NCBI RefSeq assembly: GCF_037949795.1
Contig: NZ_CP149932.1
Coordinates: 1,911,001 to 1,975,000 of the forward strand
Source: Thioclava sp. GXIMD2076
Lineage (GTDB): Bacteria; Pseudomonadota; Alphaproteobacteria; Rhodobacterales; Rhodobacteraceae
Direction of reading: 5' to 3'
DNA length: 64,000 nt
Shown here: positions 9,386 through 18,406 of the stretch, one piece after another
Layout of the letters: the number at the start of each line of letters is the position of its first letter
Numbering within the stretch: the stretch's first letter is position 1
The notes under the pieces: generated by a model
What the model saw: only the letters and a program-made list of their open reading frames with translations
Told to the model about the DNA's origin: nothing
Database searches by the model: none
Position numbers and translations under genes: made by a program

Positions 9386-10393
9386 TCAGCCGCCGGTATG
9401 GCTCATATGACGCGGCATCTGGCCCTCGACCTTCTGGCGCGAATAGTCGAAATCATGGCCTTTGGGCTTGCGCGAGATCGCCTCGCGGATCGCCTGAACC
9501 AGATCCGCATCTTGCGCACTTGCTCGCAGCGGTGCGCGTAGATCGGCACGGTCCTCTTGACCCAGACACATATACAGCTCGCCCGTGCAGGTGACCCGCA
9601 CACGGTTGCAACTCTCGCAGAAATTATGGCTCAGCGGCGTGATGAAGCCGATCTTCTGGCCGGTTCCGCCCACCGAGACATAGCGGGCAGGGCCGCCTGT
9701 GCGATGGGCCAGATCGACCAGCGTGAAACGTTCGGCCAGACGCGCGCGCAGCTGGCTGAGCGGCCAATATTGGTCCAGCCGTTCCTCCTCGCCCATCTCG
9801 CCCATCGGCATCACCTCGATGAAGGTCAAATCGAACCCTTCCTCGCCACACCATCTCACCAGATCGAACAGTTCGTCCTCATTGAACCCTTTCAGCGCGA
9901 CAGTATTGATCTTCACCTGCAGGCCGGCAGCCTTGGCCGCCTTCAGACCCTCGAGCACCTGATCGAGCCGTCCCCAACGGGTAATGGCCGCAAACTTCGC
10001 AGGGTCGAGCGTATCCAGCGAGACATTGATCCGGCGGATACCGATGGCGGCCAGTTCGGGCGCGAAACGCGCAAGCTGCGAGCCGTTACTGGTCAGGGTC
10101 AGCTCCTCAAGCTGTCCGCTGTCCAGATGCCGCGAGACCGAGCGGAAAAAGGTCATGATATCGCGTCTCACCAAGGGCTCACCGCCCGTGATGCGCAGCT
10201 TTTTCACCCCCAGCCCGATAAAGGCCGAGCAAAGCCGGTCGAGTTCCTCGAGGCTCAGAAGCTCCTTTTTGGGCAGGAACTGCATGTGTTCGGCCATGCA
10301 GTAGGTGCAGCGGAAATCGCACCTGTCGGTCACGGAGACACGGAGGTAGGAGATCGGGCGTGCGAAAGGGTCGATGAGAGGTGCGCTATCCAT
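9386..10393 (-). CDS. moaA: GTP 3',8-cyclase MoaA (molybdenum cofactor biosynthesis)
   Basis: 335 residues. The radical-SAM cluster motif is C25-x3-C29-x2-C32 (CDFRCTYC). The second, C-terminal cluster motif is CESCNRVR followed by a Cys in YMCLGQ. The last two residues are the GG tail needed by MoaA, and [11 protein letters not shown] is the SAM-contact region. Length is normal for the family. It converts GTP to 3',8-cyclo-GTP in the first step of molybdopterin synthesis in the cytoplasm. No other moa genes are in the window. The lipoprotein gene is divergent, 144 bp away. Confidence 0.97.
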   Translation of the reverse strand: MDSAPLIDPFARPISYLRVSVTDRCDFRCTYCMAEHMQFLPKKELLSLEELDRLCSAFIGLGVKKLRITGGEPLVRRDIMTFFRSVSRHLDSGQLEELTLTSNGSQLARFAPELAAIGIRRINVSLDTLDPAKFAAITRWGRLDQVLEGLKAAKAAGLQVKINTVALKGFNEDELFDLVRWCGEEGFDLTFIEVMPMGEMGEEERLDQYWPLSQLRARLAERFTLVDLAHRTGGPARYVSVGGTGQKIGFITPLSHNFCESCNRVRVTCTGELYMCLGQEDRADLRAPLRASAQDADLVQAIREAISRKPKGHDFDYSRQKVEGQMPRHMSHTGG

Positions 10394-10536
10394 GGCGGAA
10401 ATCTAGGGTCGACGGCAGGTTTCGGCAAGCGCGCAGTAGGAATTACAGAATGCGATTTGCCCCGGCATAGGGGCTGCGCTAGCTTGAAGCCGAGATCGAA
10501 GTCGATCACGATTTGCAAGACAGAGAGGACGGGCGA

Positions 10537-11037
10537 ATGAACGTTGCGCAAGGGACCGGTAGAGTGGCACGAAGCGTGATGCGGGGCGGAGTGCGGGGTG
10601 GCCTTGTCGTGGCGCTGGCCGCGCTGGGTCTTTCGGCATGTTCGCATCTTGGAGGCCCTTCGGCGGTCCAGCCCGGTCCAGCCCCCTCCACCGGCCTGAC
10701 CAAGAGCCCGATCCCGCAGGGTGCCGCCCAGACCGCGCAAGCGCTCGACACCGCCACGGCTGACGAGCGTGCGGCAGCCATGGCGCAGTCGAGCGGTGGG
10801 ACCAAGCTCGGCACAACGGTTGCCAGCCTCGGCGATCCGACACAGGGTGGGTTCTGGCTGAAAACCTCGCTGGTGAAAGCCGAAACCAAAGGGCGGGTCG
10901 TCCTGTCCAACGGTAAATCGGCGCAGGTGACGCTCATGCCCGCACCGGCGGGTGAGAGCCAGCTCTCCCTCTCGGCGCTGCGGATGCTGGATGTCTCGCT
11001 GACCGACCTGCCGACCCTTACGGTCTATTCCCTCTGA
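10537..11037 (+). CDS. Hypothetical lipoprotein
   Basis: 166 residues from ATG 10537, preceded by GAGGA; an earlier in-frame ATG at 10513 has no good site. A positively charged N-terminus and hydrophobic stretch end in LSAC, a lipobox with Cys near residue 35, so attachment to a membrane is likely. The mature part is rich in Ala, Gly, Ser and Pro and has no domain I recognise. It has its own terminator at 11063 and stands alone between divergent moaA and the pnt region. Function unknown. Confidence 0.75.
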   Translation: MNVAQGTGRVARSVMRGGVRGGLVVALAALGLSACSHLGGPSAVQPGPAPSTGLTKSPIPQGAAQTAQALDTATADERAAAMAQSSGGTKLGTTVASLGDPTQGGFWLKTSLVKAETKGRVVLSNGKSAQVTLMPAPAGESQLSLSALRMLDVSLTDLPTLTVYSL

Positions 11038-11062
11038 TCACGGCTATGCCCTCGGGGGCATT

Positions 11063-11102
11063 ATGTGCCGGTCCGTTTCGTTACGGGCCGGCATATCTTT
11101 TG
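11063..11102 (+). terminator. Rho-independent terminator after the lipoprotein gene
   Basis: A 13-bp stem (11063-11075 with 11084-11096, two G-U pairs in RNA) and an 8-nt loop are followed by CTTTT. Confidence 0.75.
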
Positions 11103-11477
11103 CTCTCAACTTGGTTTTAATTCAGGACCTTATTAAAAATACGGCAGCAAAACTGTCTTATATTCGACTGTTTCCGCAAACAGCTCGCGTCACACTGTCG
11201 CAATCGAAAAAAAATAGGACAGTGATTATTCCATATTTTAATTTCATGACCTGGAAAAAACGCCTAATAACAGGTTGAAATCGAATAGAAAAACTAACGC
11301 ATACCGTTGTATGCTTCGGTATACGTTAGTATTCACTCGTAATCACGCTGTCTTTCCAAGGATTTCGGCGATGGCGGCGCTTGTGAAACAATCTTGCGCA
11401 GTCTAAGCATTTGGCAAGACCTGTCTGTTTGGGCAGGTCACTTGTTACCTGACACCGCGTCAAAAGGGGGGATCAAC
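11103..11477. other. Long AT-rich regulatory region before pntA
   Basis: About 375 bp with no convincing gene and a base composition far more AT-rich than the flanks. It contains CACTGTC (11193-11199) mirrored by GACAGTG (11218-11224), an AAAACTGTC/GACTGTTT pair near 11153-11172, and the large palindrome at 11293-11330. A 71-codon open frame (11063-11278) overlaps the terminator, has no ribosome-binding site and is not considered a gene. The pntAB promoter probably lies here. Confidence 0.6.
11293..11330. promoter_or_regulatory. Compound palindrome with three GTATRC half-sites upstream of pntA
   Basis: The 14-bp arms 11293-11306 and 11317-11330 are complementary except at one position, around a 10-nt centre. 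Inside are three half-sites exactly 10 bp apart: GCATAC (11299-11304), GTATGC (11309-11314) and GTATAC (11319-11324). No T-run follows, so a protein-binding operator is more likely than a terminator. Similar half-site pairs lie at 14655 and 63175. Confidence 0.6.
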
Positions 11478-13067
11478 TTGAAGATCGGTGCTCCAGAGGA
11501 GATTTATTCGGGGGAGTCGCGTGTTGCGATGACGCCGGATTCGGCGCTTCAGCTTCAAAAGCTGGGGCATGAATGTTTTGTGCAATCGGGGGCCGGCCTC
11601 AAGGCAGGCTTCATCGATGCGGCCTATGAGGCTGCTGGTGTGACCGTTATCGACGGTGCGGAGGCGCTGTTTGACGCCGTCGATTTCGTCGTCAAGGTGC
11701 GCCCGCCGGAGGAGGCCGAACTGAGCCGCCTGAAGGCTGGCCAGACGCTGATTTCGTTCTTCTATCCCGCGCAATCGCCCGAGATGCTGGAGGCCGCCAA
11801 GGCCACAGGCGCGAATGTGATCGCGATGGATATGGTGCCGCGGATCTCGCGCGCGCAGAAGATGGATGCGCTGTCGTCGATGGCCAATATCGCGGGCTAC
11901 CGTGCGGTGATCGAGGCGGGCAACAATTTCGGTCGCTTCTTCACCGGTCAGGTGACGGCGGCGGGCAAGGTACCGCCGGCCAAGGTGCTGATCGTCGGCG
12001 CGGGTGTGGCAGGTCTAGCGGCCATCGGCGCCTCGACCTCGCTTGGTGCGATCACGATGGCCTTCGATGTGCGTCCCGAAGTGGCCGAGCAGATCGAGTC
12101 GATGGGCGCCTCCTTCGTCTATCTCGATTTCGAGGAAGCCCAGACGGATGGCGCGGCGACGGGCGGCTATGCGGCCCCGTCTTCCCCCGAATTCCGCGAA
12201 GCGCAGCTGAAGAAATTCCGCGAGCTGGCACCGGAAGTCGATATCGTCATCACCACCGCTCTCATCCCCGGCCGCGATGCGCCGGTGCTCTGGACCAAGG
12301 ATATGGTCGAGATGATGAAGCGTGGCTCGGTGATTGTGGATCTGGCCGCCGAGCGTGGCGGCAACTGCGAGCTGACCGTCAAGGACGAGCGCATCGTGAC
12401 CGAGAATGGCGTGACCATTCTGGGCTATACCGATCTGCCCTCGCGGATGGCGACGCAATCCTCGACGCTCTATTCGACCAATATCCGCCACATGCTGGCC
12501 GATCTCACGCCGGAAAAAGACGGTGTCATCAACCACAATATGGACGATGACGTGATCCGTGGCGCGACGGTCGTGCATCAGGGCGAGATCACCTTCCCGC
12601 CGCCGCCGCCCAAGATCAAGGCGATTGCCGCGCAAAAGCCGAAGGAGAAAGCCAAGGAGCTGACCCCCGAGGAATACAAGGCGCAGGAAAAGGCGGCTTT
12701 CCGCAAGCAGACGATCTCCCAGGTCACTCTGCTGGTGGCGGGCACTGTTCTGCTGCTGCTCGTTGGGGCTGTCGCACCGGCAAGCTTCATGGCGCATTTC
12801 GTGGTCTTTGTGCTGTCGTGCTTCGTGGGCTTCCAGGTGATCTGGAATGTCTCGCATAGCCTGCACACGCCGCTCATGGCGGTCACCAACGCGGTCTCGG
12901 GGATCATCATCCTCGGCGCGCTGTTGCAGATCGGGGCAGGTGGACAGGTCTCGGGCGGCTGGCTCGTGGTGATCCTCTCGGCGCTTTCGATCCTGATTGC
13001 CACGATCAACATCGTCGGCGGCTTCCTGGTTACGCGCCGGATGCTTGCCATGTTCCAGAAGTCGTAA
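11478..13067 (+). CDS. pntA: NAD(P) transhydrogenase subunit alpha PntA
   Basis: 529 residues from TTG 11478, which has a strong GGGGGG ribosome-binding site; the encoded N-terminus, (M)[19 protein letters not shown], is typical of PntA. Upstream in-frame ATG codons give an unrelated extension. Residues 1-380 form the NAD(H)-binding domain I, with [13 protein letters not shown] as the nucleotide fold and the RQD-loop-type region nearby. About four transmembrane helices follow (about 415-525). With PntB it forms the proton-translocating transhydrogenase of the inner membrane, exchanging hydride between NADH and NADP+ to supply NADPH. pntB starts 13 bp downstream. Confidence 0.96.
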   Translation: MKIGAPEEIYSGESRVAMTPDSALQLQKLGHECFVQSGAGLKAGFIDAAYEAAGVTVIDGAEALFDAVDFVVKVRPPEEAELSRLKAGQTLISFFYPAQSPEMLEAAKATGANVIAMDMVPRISRAQKMDALSSMANIAGYRAVIEAGNNFGRFFTGQVTAAGKVPPAKVLIVGAGVAGLAAIGASTSLGAITMAFDVRPEVAEQIESMGASFVYLDFEEAQTDGAATGGYAAPSSPEFREAQLKKFRELAPEVDIVITTALIPGRDAPVLWTKDMVEMMKRGSVIVDLAAERGGNCELTVKDERIVTENGVTILGYTDLPSRMATQSSTLYSTNIRHMLADLTPEKDGVINHNMDDDVIRGATVVHQGEITFPPPPPKIKAIAAQKPKEKAKELTPEEYKAQEKAAFRKQTISQVTLLVAGTVLLLLVGAVAPASFMAHFVVFVLSCFVGFQVIWNVSHSLHTPLMAVTNAVSGIIILGALLQIGAGGQVSGGWLVVILSALSILIATINIVGGFLVTRRMLAMFQKS

Positions 13068-13080
13068 GGGGGTGGGATCT

Positions 13081-14550
13081 ATGGATATCGCTCTGATCTC
13101 GGCCGCCTATATCGCGGCGGCCATCCTGTTCATCCTCTGCCTGGGCGGCCTTTCGGGCCAGGAAAGCGCCAAGCGCGCCGTATGGTATGGCATCTCGGGC
13201 ATGGCGCTCGCGGTGATCGCCACTGTCTTCGGCTCGGGGCTCGGCTTCGGCTGGCTCGTCGTGGTGCTCGTGATGCTGGTCATCGGCGGGGCCATCGGTG
13301 CGCAACTGGCGCGTAAGGTGGAAATGACCGCCATGCCGCAGCTGGTGGCAGCACTCCACAGCTTCGTGGGTCTGGCGGCCGTGTTCATCGGCCTCAATAC
13401 CCATGTCGTGCTGGCCTCGGTCATGCCGATCATTCTGGAACATGCGCAGACCGGCGTGATGCCTGCGGCCTATGACCAGCTCTCGGGTTTTGCCGCGATC
13501 GTCGCGCATAAGTCGATGGCCGAGGTGAATATCCTCAAGGTCGAGACCTTCCTTGGCGTGTTCATCGGCGCGGTCACCTTCACCGGCTCGATCATCGCTT
13601 TCGGCAAGCTCGCGGGCAAGATCAACGGCAAGGCACAGAAGCTGCCGGGCGGCCACTTCCTGAACGCGGGGGCTGCGATCCTGTCGCTGGCGCTCCTTCT
13701 GTGCTACATGGGTGGCGGCGGCGCATGGACGCTGATCGTGATGGCGCTGCTGGCGTTCTTCATCGGTTATCACCTCATCATGGGCATCGGCGGCGCCGAT
13801 ATGCCGGTGGTGGTGTCGATGCTCAACAGCTACTCAGGCTGGGCGGCTTCGGCCATCGGCTTCTCGCTCGGTAATGATCTGCTGATCGTAACCGGCGCGC
13901 TGGTGGGCTCTTCGGGGGCCATCCTGAGCTACATCATGTGCAAGGCGATGAACCGCTCCTTCGTGTCGGTCATCCTTGGCGGCTTCGGCACGACCACGGG
14001 GCCCGCGATGGAAGTCGAGGGCGAGCAGATCGCCATCGATGCGGGCGGTGTGGCCGATGCGCTGCATGATGCCGATAGCATCATCATCGTGCCGGGCTAT
14101 GGTATGGCTGTGGCGCAGGCGCAGAACGCGGTCTCCGAACTCACCAACCTGCTGCGCTCGCGCGGCAAGAACGTGCGCTTCGCGATCCACCCCGTTGCGG
14201 GCCGTCTGCCGGGCCATATGAACGTGCTTCTGGCAGAGGCCAAAGTGCCCTATGACATCGTGCTGGAGATGGACGAGATCAATGACGACTTCCCCTCGAC
14301 GGATGTGGTCATCGTCATCGGCTCGAATGACATCGTGAACCCGGCCGCCCAGGAAGACCCGAACTCCCCCATCGCGGGCATGCCGGTCCTCAAGGTCTGG
14401 GAAGCCAAGCAGGTATTCGTGTCCAAACGTGGTCAGGGCACCGGTTACTCGGGCATCGAGAACCCGCTCTTCTACAAGGACAACACCCGCATGTTCTACG
14501 GCGACGCCCGTAAATCGGTGGATGAACTCCTCCATCTGATGAAGGCCTAA
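13081..14550 (+). CDS. pntB: NAD(P) transhydrogenase subunit beta PntB
   Basis: 489 residues from ATG 13081, with an AAGGGGGTGG ribosome-binding site. About eight or nine membrane helices fill residues 1-270. The NADP(H)-binding domain III occupies the C-terminal 180 residues, marked by [29 protein letters not shown] and the final [10 protein letters not shown]. It partners PntA from the same operon. Length and motifs are normal. A longer in-frame start at 12997 would lie inside pntA and is rejected. Confidence 0.97.
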   Translation: MDIALISAAYIAAAILFILCLGGLSGQESAKRAVWYGISGMALAVIATVFGSGLGFGWLVVVLVMLVIGGAIGAQLARKVEMTAMPQLVAALHSFVGLAAVFIGLNTHVVLASVMPIILEHAQTGVMPAAYDQLSGFAAIVAHKSMAEVNILKVETFLGVFIGAVTFTGSIIAFGKLAGKINGKAQKLPGGHFLNAGAAILSLALLLCYMGGGGAWTLIVMALLAFFIGYHLIMGIGGADMPVVVSMLNSYSGWAASAIGFSLGNDLLIVTGALVGSSGAILSYIMCKAMNRSFVSVILGGFGTTTGPAMEVEGEQIAIDAGGVADALHDADSIIIVPGYGMAVAQAQNAVSELTNLLRSRGKNVRFAIHPVAGRLPGHMNVLLAEAKVPYDIVLEMDEINDDFPSTDVVIVIGSNDIVNPAAQEDPNSPIAGMPVLKVWEAKQVFVSKRGQGTGYSGIENPLFYKDNTRMFYGDARKSVDELLHLMKA

Positions 14551-14602
14551 CAGTCCCGCCTGCTGTCGAACTGACACAGGCTGCCAACCGCAATAAAGCC
14601 AG

Positions 14603-14630
14603 GGCCCCGGGAGACATTCCGGGGCCTTGT
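14603..14630 (+). terminator. Terminator after pntAB
   Basis: GGCCCCGG (14603-14610) pairs with CCGGGGCC (14619-14626) around an 8-nt loop. The T-tract is short and mixed, so termination may be partial. Confidence 0.6.
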
Positions 14631-14654
14631 GCTTTGGCCGATGCAGTTTTGCCA

Positions 14655-14670
14655 GTATGCGAAAGTATGC
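14655..14670. promoter_or_regulatory. GTATGC-N4-GTATGC direct repeat before the DUF3422 gene
   Basis: Two identical 6-mers stand 10 bp apart (start to start), 90-105 bp upstream of the DUF3422 ATG. The same half-site and spacing recur upstream of pntA and acnA. Regulator unknown. Confidence 0.5.
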
Positions 14671-14759
14671 CTGCAAATATCTGATCATACAGGATAAATT
14701 TATTTACAGTTGGTCGCTGATGAGGCAGGATTTTCCGGTCGTAACGAGGAAATACCGCT

Positions 14760-16055
14760 ATGCCGATGCCGCCGGAAGAAGATCACCCGCAGCGCTACCC
14801 GATGGTGGCCGAGCTTCATGCGCGCCCGTTCCCCAAGATCTCCGTGCCCTCGCATGTGGTCTATCTGGCGGTAAAGGAGCCGGTGGAGGCCGCCGCGCGC
14901 CCGCGCGAGGCCGATTTTGCCCATCTGTGTGATCTTCTGGGGCGTCATGGCGCGCCGCAGCCACCCTTGGGGGCCACCCATCATGCCGGCGGGATCGGGC
15001 GCTACCAGCTCTCATGGGAGAGCCACACCGAATTCGTGAGCTATCTGGCGCAATGCGATGGCGTGTCATCGCGGCCCTTCGATCCGGCGGAAACGGCGGT
15101 CTTTCCCGATGACTGGCTGCGGGCGGCACCCGGAAAGCGGTTGGTGGCGGTACATATCCGGATCGAGGATATGCCGGAGGATCCCGCCCAAGTGACGCGG
15201 CTCGTCGATGACTGGTTCGTGCCCGAAAATCTCGTCTGCACTTGGGTGGTGGATGAGGACATCATTCTGGCGGGCGATTTCCGGATTGATCCGGCGGGGC
15301 AGATGCGCTTTGCGCTTTTCGTGCGCCCCGGCACAGGGCCCGGTCGGGTCGGGCGTGTGGTTCAGCGGATCTGCGATCTGGAAGCCTACCGCGCCATGTC
15401 GATGCTGGGCCTGTCGCGGGCGCGCGATCTGACGGGACGGCTCAACTTGCTCGATCCCGCGCTATCCGCGCTGATCGCCTCGATGCGCGATGCAGATACA
15501 GCCCCCGAGCTGGTTCTCAACGAGCTTCTGGATATCTCCTATGAACTGGAGACGCTGGCGATGCGGCTCTCGTTCCGGTTCGGGGCAACACGCGCCTATG
15601 CGGCGCTGGTGCGCGAGCGGGTGGAGATCCTGCGCGAGACCCGTTTCGAGGGGCGCCAGAAGCTGGGGGAGTTCATCCTGCGCCGCTATGATCCGGCGAT
15701 CCGTACCGTTTTTGCGGCGGAAGGGCGGCTGAATGCCATGCTCGAACGGGCCAGCCGTGCGGCAGAACTGCTGCGCACGCGGGTCGATGTGGACCGCTCG
15801 GCGCAGAACCAGAAGGTGCTGGAGAATATGGACCGCCGCTCTGACCTGCAGTTGCGCCTGCAGCATACCGTCGAGGGGCTGTCGGTGGTGGCGATCAGTT
15901 ATTACGCGGTCAGCCTGTGCGGCTATCTTGTCTATCCGCTGGCTAGAGAGCTGGGTGTCAGCAAGGAGATGATGATCGCGGGGCTGACACCTCTGGTCGT
16001 GCTGGCGGTCTGGCTGATGATCCGCCGCATCAAGAGGGGCATGGGCGCGCATTGA
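14760..16055 (+). CDS. DUF3422 family membrane protein
   Basis: 431 residues, start supported by GAGGA upstream. The N-terminal motif (P-x-V-x-E-L-H-A-R-P-F) and overall length match the DUF3422 family. Two transmembrane helices lie at the C-terminus (about 376-396 and 403-421), followed by a basic tail, RRIKRG. The large N-terminal part is hydrophilic and partly helical, so the protein is probably anchored at its C-terminus. Biochemical function is not established for the family. It follows pntAB but a terminator and its own operator-like element separate them. Confidence 0.88.
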   Translation: MPMPPEEDHPQRYPMVAELHARPFPKISVPSHVVYLAVKEPVEAAARPREADFAHLCDLLGRHGAPQPPLGATHHAGGIGRYQLSWESHTEFVSYLAQCDGVSSRPFDPAETAVFPDDWLRAAPGKRLVAVHIRIEDMPEDPAQVTRLVDDWFVPENLVCTWVVDEDIILAGDFRIDPAGQMRFALFVRPGTGPGRVGRVVQRICDLEAYRAMSMLGLSRARDLTGRLNLLDPALSALIASMRDADTAPELVLNELLDISYELETLAMRLSFRFGATRAYAALVRERVEILRETRFEGRQKLGEFILRRYDPAIRTVFAAEGRLNAMLERASRAAELLRTRVDVDRSAQNQKVLENMDRRSDLQLRLQHTVEGLSVVAISYYAVSLCGYLVYPLARELGVSKEMMIAGLTPLVVLAVWLMIRRIKRGMGAH

Positions 16056-16065
16056 CGCCCATGCC
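16038..16065. terminator. Bidirectional hairpin between convergent genes
   Basis: An exact 10-bp stem, GGCATGGGCG (16038-16047) with CGCCCATGCC (16056-16065), overlaps the DUF3422 stop codon. It lies between that gene and the convergent aldo/keto reductase. There is no U-tract on either side. Confidence 0.55.
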
Positions 16066-16071
16066 GCGATC

Positions 16072-16902
16072 TCAGGTGAAATCGGCGGTAGCAGGGTCTG
16101 GCCCGATCCGGCCATCCGCGCGGTCGAGCGTGGCGATCTTTGCCATATCCTCGGCATCGAGCGTGAAATCGAACACGTCGATATTTGCGGCGATCCGCTC
16201 CGGATTGGCCGATTTCGGAATCACGATCAGATCGTTCTGCACATGCCAGCGCAGCGCGATCTGCGCCGGTGATTTGCCATGTTTCTCGCCGATTTCGGCC
16301 AGCTCCGGGCGCGAGAGCACCTGCGACTGACCAAGCGGTGACCAGCATTCGGTCTTGATCCCGAGCCTGTCATGAAGGGCGCGCATCTCGCGCTGCTGGA
16401 AGGCGGGATGCAGCTCGATCTGATTGAGCACAGGCACCACACCTGTGGCATCGATCAGCCGCGTCAGGGTGTCGGGCGTGAAGTTCGACACACCGATCGA
16501 GCGCACACGGCCCTGCGTTTGCAGCTCGATCAGCGCCTTCCATGTGTCGATATAGGTGTCGCGCGCGGGCATCGCCCAATGGATCAGATAGAGATCGAGC
16601 ACCTCGAGGCCGAGCTTTTTCATGCTTTCGTCAAAGGCGGTCAACGTGCGGTCATAACCCTGATGGTCGTTCCAGACCTTGGTGGTGATCCACAGGTCCT
16701 CGCGCGGAATGCCGCAGTCGCGGATACCGCGCCCGATACCGGCCTCGTTCTCGTAACGCGCGGCGGTGTCGATATGGCGGTATCCCGCATCGGTGGCGGC
16801 CTTGATCAGGGCGGGGGCGTCCTCTTCGGGCATCTGCCAGACCCCGAGACCCAACTGCGGGATCTTGTTGCCATCGTTGAGCTGAATGAGCGGTGCTGCC
16901 AT
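16072..16902 (-). CDS. Aldo/keto reductase
   Basis: 276 residues from ATG 16902, placed 7 bp after an AGGAGG; a TTG at 16908 is too close to that site. Family signatures are DAGYRHIDTAARYENE (catalytic Asp and Tyr), TTKVWNDHQGYD (catalytic Lys), LYLIHW (His) and the C-terminal IPKSANPERI NADPH-binding loop. It resembles the 2,5-diketo-D-gluconate reductase-type AKR5 group. It probably reduces a carbonyl with NADPH in the cytoplasm; the substrate cannot be told. It is encoded alone. Confidence 0.92.
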   Translation of the reverse strand: MAAPLIQLNDGNKIPQLGLGVWQMPEEDAPALIKAATDAGYRHIDTAARYENEAGIGRGIRDCGIPREDLWITTKVWNDHQGYDRTLTAFDESMKKLGLEVLDLYLIHWAMPARDTYIDTWKALIELQTQGRVRSIGVSNFTPDTLTRLIDATGVVPVLNQIELHPAFQQREMRALHDRLGIKTECWSPLGQSQVLSRPELAEIGEKHGKSPAQIALRWHVQNDLIVIPKSANPERIAANIDVFDFTLDAEDMAKIATLDRADGRIGPDPATADFT

Positions 16903-16971
16903 TTTCAAACCTCCTAAGTCAAAAAACTTAGGGCATAAGCTAATGGCTTTGAGGGGGAGAACAAGCTGCCC

Positions 16972-18255
16972 TTAGGGAAGAAGGTCGAGGATGGCGCCCG
17001 CAGCCTCATCATAGGATTTTCCCAGATGGTGGCCGCCGTCAAAGGCCATCGGAAGAGCATGGCGGGTGGCGGGGCATGCGCTATGTTTATCATCCTCGCC
17101 GAAAAGGCATAGGGTGGTCATGGCCTTAGGGAGCGCGTCCAGTGCCGCGACCACATCCTGCGATCCGGTCTTCTGGCCGAGCCAGCCGCCCATCACCACC
17201 TCGAAACCGGTATGGGTCTCGGGCGACAGGAGCGCGAGACCCAAGACGCGCTCGGCCATCGTCTGTGGCAGCAAGGGTGCATAAAACGGCGTCACATTGG
17301 CCCCAAGCGAGAACCCCGCAAGAATGACCCGATCGGTCCCGAAACGGGCGGCAAAACTCCGGTCGATCCGCGCTATGTCCTGCGCGATCTTGGTTGGTTT
17401 GCGCTCCTGCCAGAGATAGCGCATGGAAGAGATCCCGATCACCGGCAGGCCCGCCTTGGCCAGCCTGTCGGCGATTTCCTCGTCAAAATTGGCCCAGCCG
17501 CCATCTCCCGACAGGAAGATCACATAGGCCGGCGGTGGCGGCGCGTCGGCTTCGGGCAGATGCAGGGTGATGGGCAGATCATCAAGGCCCTCCGCGCCGG
17601 TATCGGTGTCAAAGGCATGATCGGTGCCGGCAAGCGCCAGATAGGCCTTCACCTGCGCGGCGCGCGTCGCCTCGGGGCTTCGGTCCTCGGGCGGATAGAA
17701 GCGTACGCCCCTGACGCCCGCCAGAGCGGACGTCTCTTCGGAGGCGACCTCATGCCAGCGCAGCACAGTCTTGCGGCCGGTTTCGGGAAGCGGCGTCCTG
17801 CACGGATCGGGCAGATCGCGCGCAAGCCCCGCGGTCACCAGCCCCTTGAACCGGTTGGGTGCCTGCGCGGCTGCGGCCCGCGCCACGGCGGTCCCTGCCC
17901 CGATCCCCACCAGAACAGGTGCCCTCGGGGCGGCGCCACGGCGCTTTCCGATCTCCTCCGAAATGGAAAGCAGGGACGGCACCGCCCCGCTGCATCCCCC
18001 GCCCAAATCCAGAAGCCAGTCGGCCTCGATCAGGATGACGAGGGTATTCATATCCGCAAGTGTCCGCGCCAAAGCGGTCAGCTCGGCGGCGTTCTGGTCG
18101 GCGGCCCCACCTGCAATCATCAAGGCTGTGGACCGGATATCGGTATTGGGCGCGAAGACGCCGGTCACAGCGTGCTCGGCCACCCCCTCCGCGCGGGCGG
18201 CACCAAGGCTGATCACAATCATCGATAGGAAAACGGTAAGGCTGCGCAAAAACAT
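16972..18255 (-). CDS. AcvB/VirJ-family secreted serine hydrolase
   Basis: 427 residues from ATG 18255, which has AGGAG at good spacing; an in-frame ATG at 18264 directly abuts that site. A signal peptide (FLRSLTVFLSMIVISLGAARA) indicates export to the periplasm. The C-terminal half is a VirJ-type alpha/beta hydrolase: SGDGGW, nucleophile motif GFSLGANV, an Asp in FGEDDKHS and a His in FDGGHHLG. The N-terminal half resembles the poorly conserved first half of AcvB. In Agrobacterium AcvB acts with the lysyl-phosphatidylglycerol synthase LpiA; no lpiA homologue lies in this window. Divergent from the GSP-synthase-like gene. Confidence 0.87.
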   Translation of the reverse strand: MFLRSLTVFLSMIVISLGAARAEGVAEHAVTGVFAPNTDIRSTALMIAGGAADQNAAELTALARTLADMNTLVILIEADWLLDLGGGCSGAVPSLLSISEEIGKRRGAAPRAPVLVGIGAGTAVARAAAAQAPNRFKGLVTAGLARDLPDPCRTPLPETGRKTVLRWHEVASEETSALAGVRGVRFYPPEDRSPEATRAAQVKAYLALAGTDHAFDTDTGAEGLDDLPITLHLPEADAPPPPAYVIFLSGDGGWANFDEEIADRLAKAGLPVIGISSMRYLWQERKPTKIAQDIARIDRSFAARFGTDRVILAGFSLGANVTPFYAPLLPQTMAERVLGLALLSPETHTGFEVVMGGWLGQKTGSQDVVAALDALPKAMTTLCLFGEDDKHSACPATRHALPMAFDGGHHLGKSYDEAAGAILDLLP

Positions 18256-18406
18256 CAAGGCCATCTCCTGCAATGGCCAAAGACATAAGGCGAAATCTTT
18301 GCCCAAGGGTTAAGCTACGGGTTGTTTTCGCCTCTGGGGGCGGAGAAGGCTGGATCGGCGGGGCGAAAACGTCTAGGCATCGCGGGAAAGACCTCAGGAG
18401 GATGTC

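Noticed and set aside
11063..11278. A 71-codon ORF in the pntA leader
   Set aside because: It starts inside a terminator hairpin, lacks a ribosome-binding site and has no protein-like composition.
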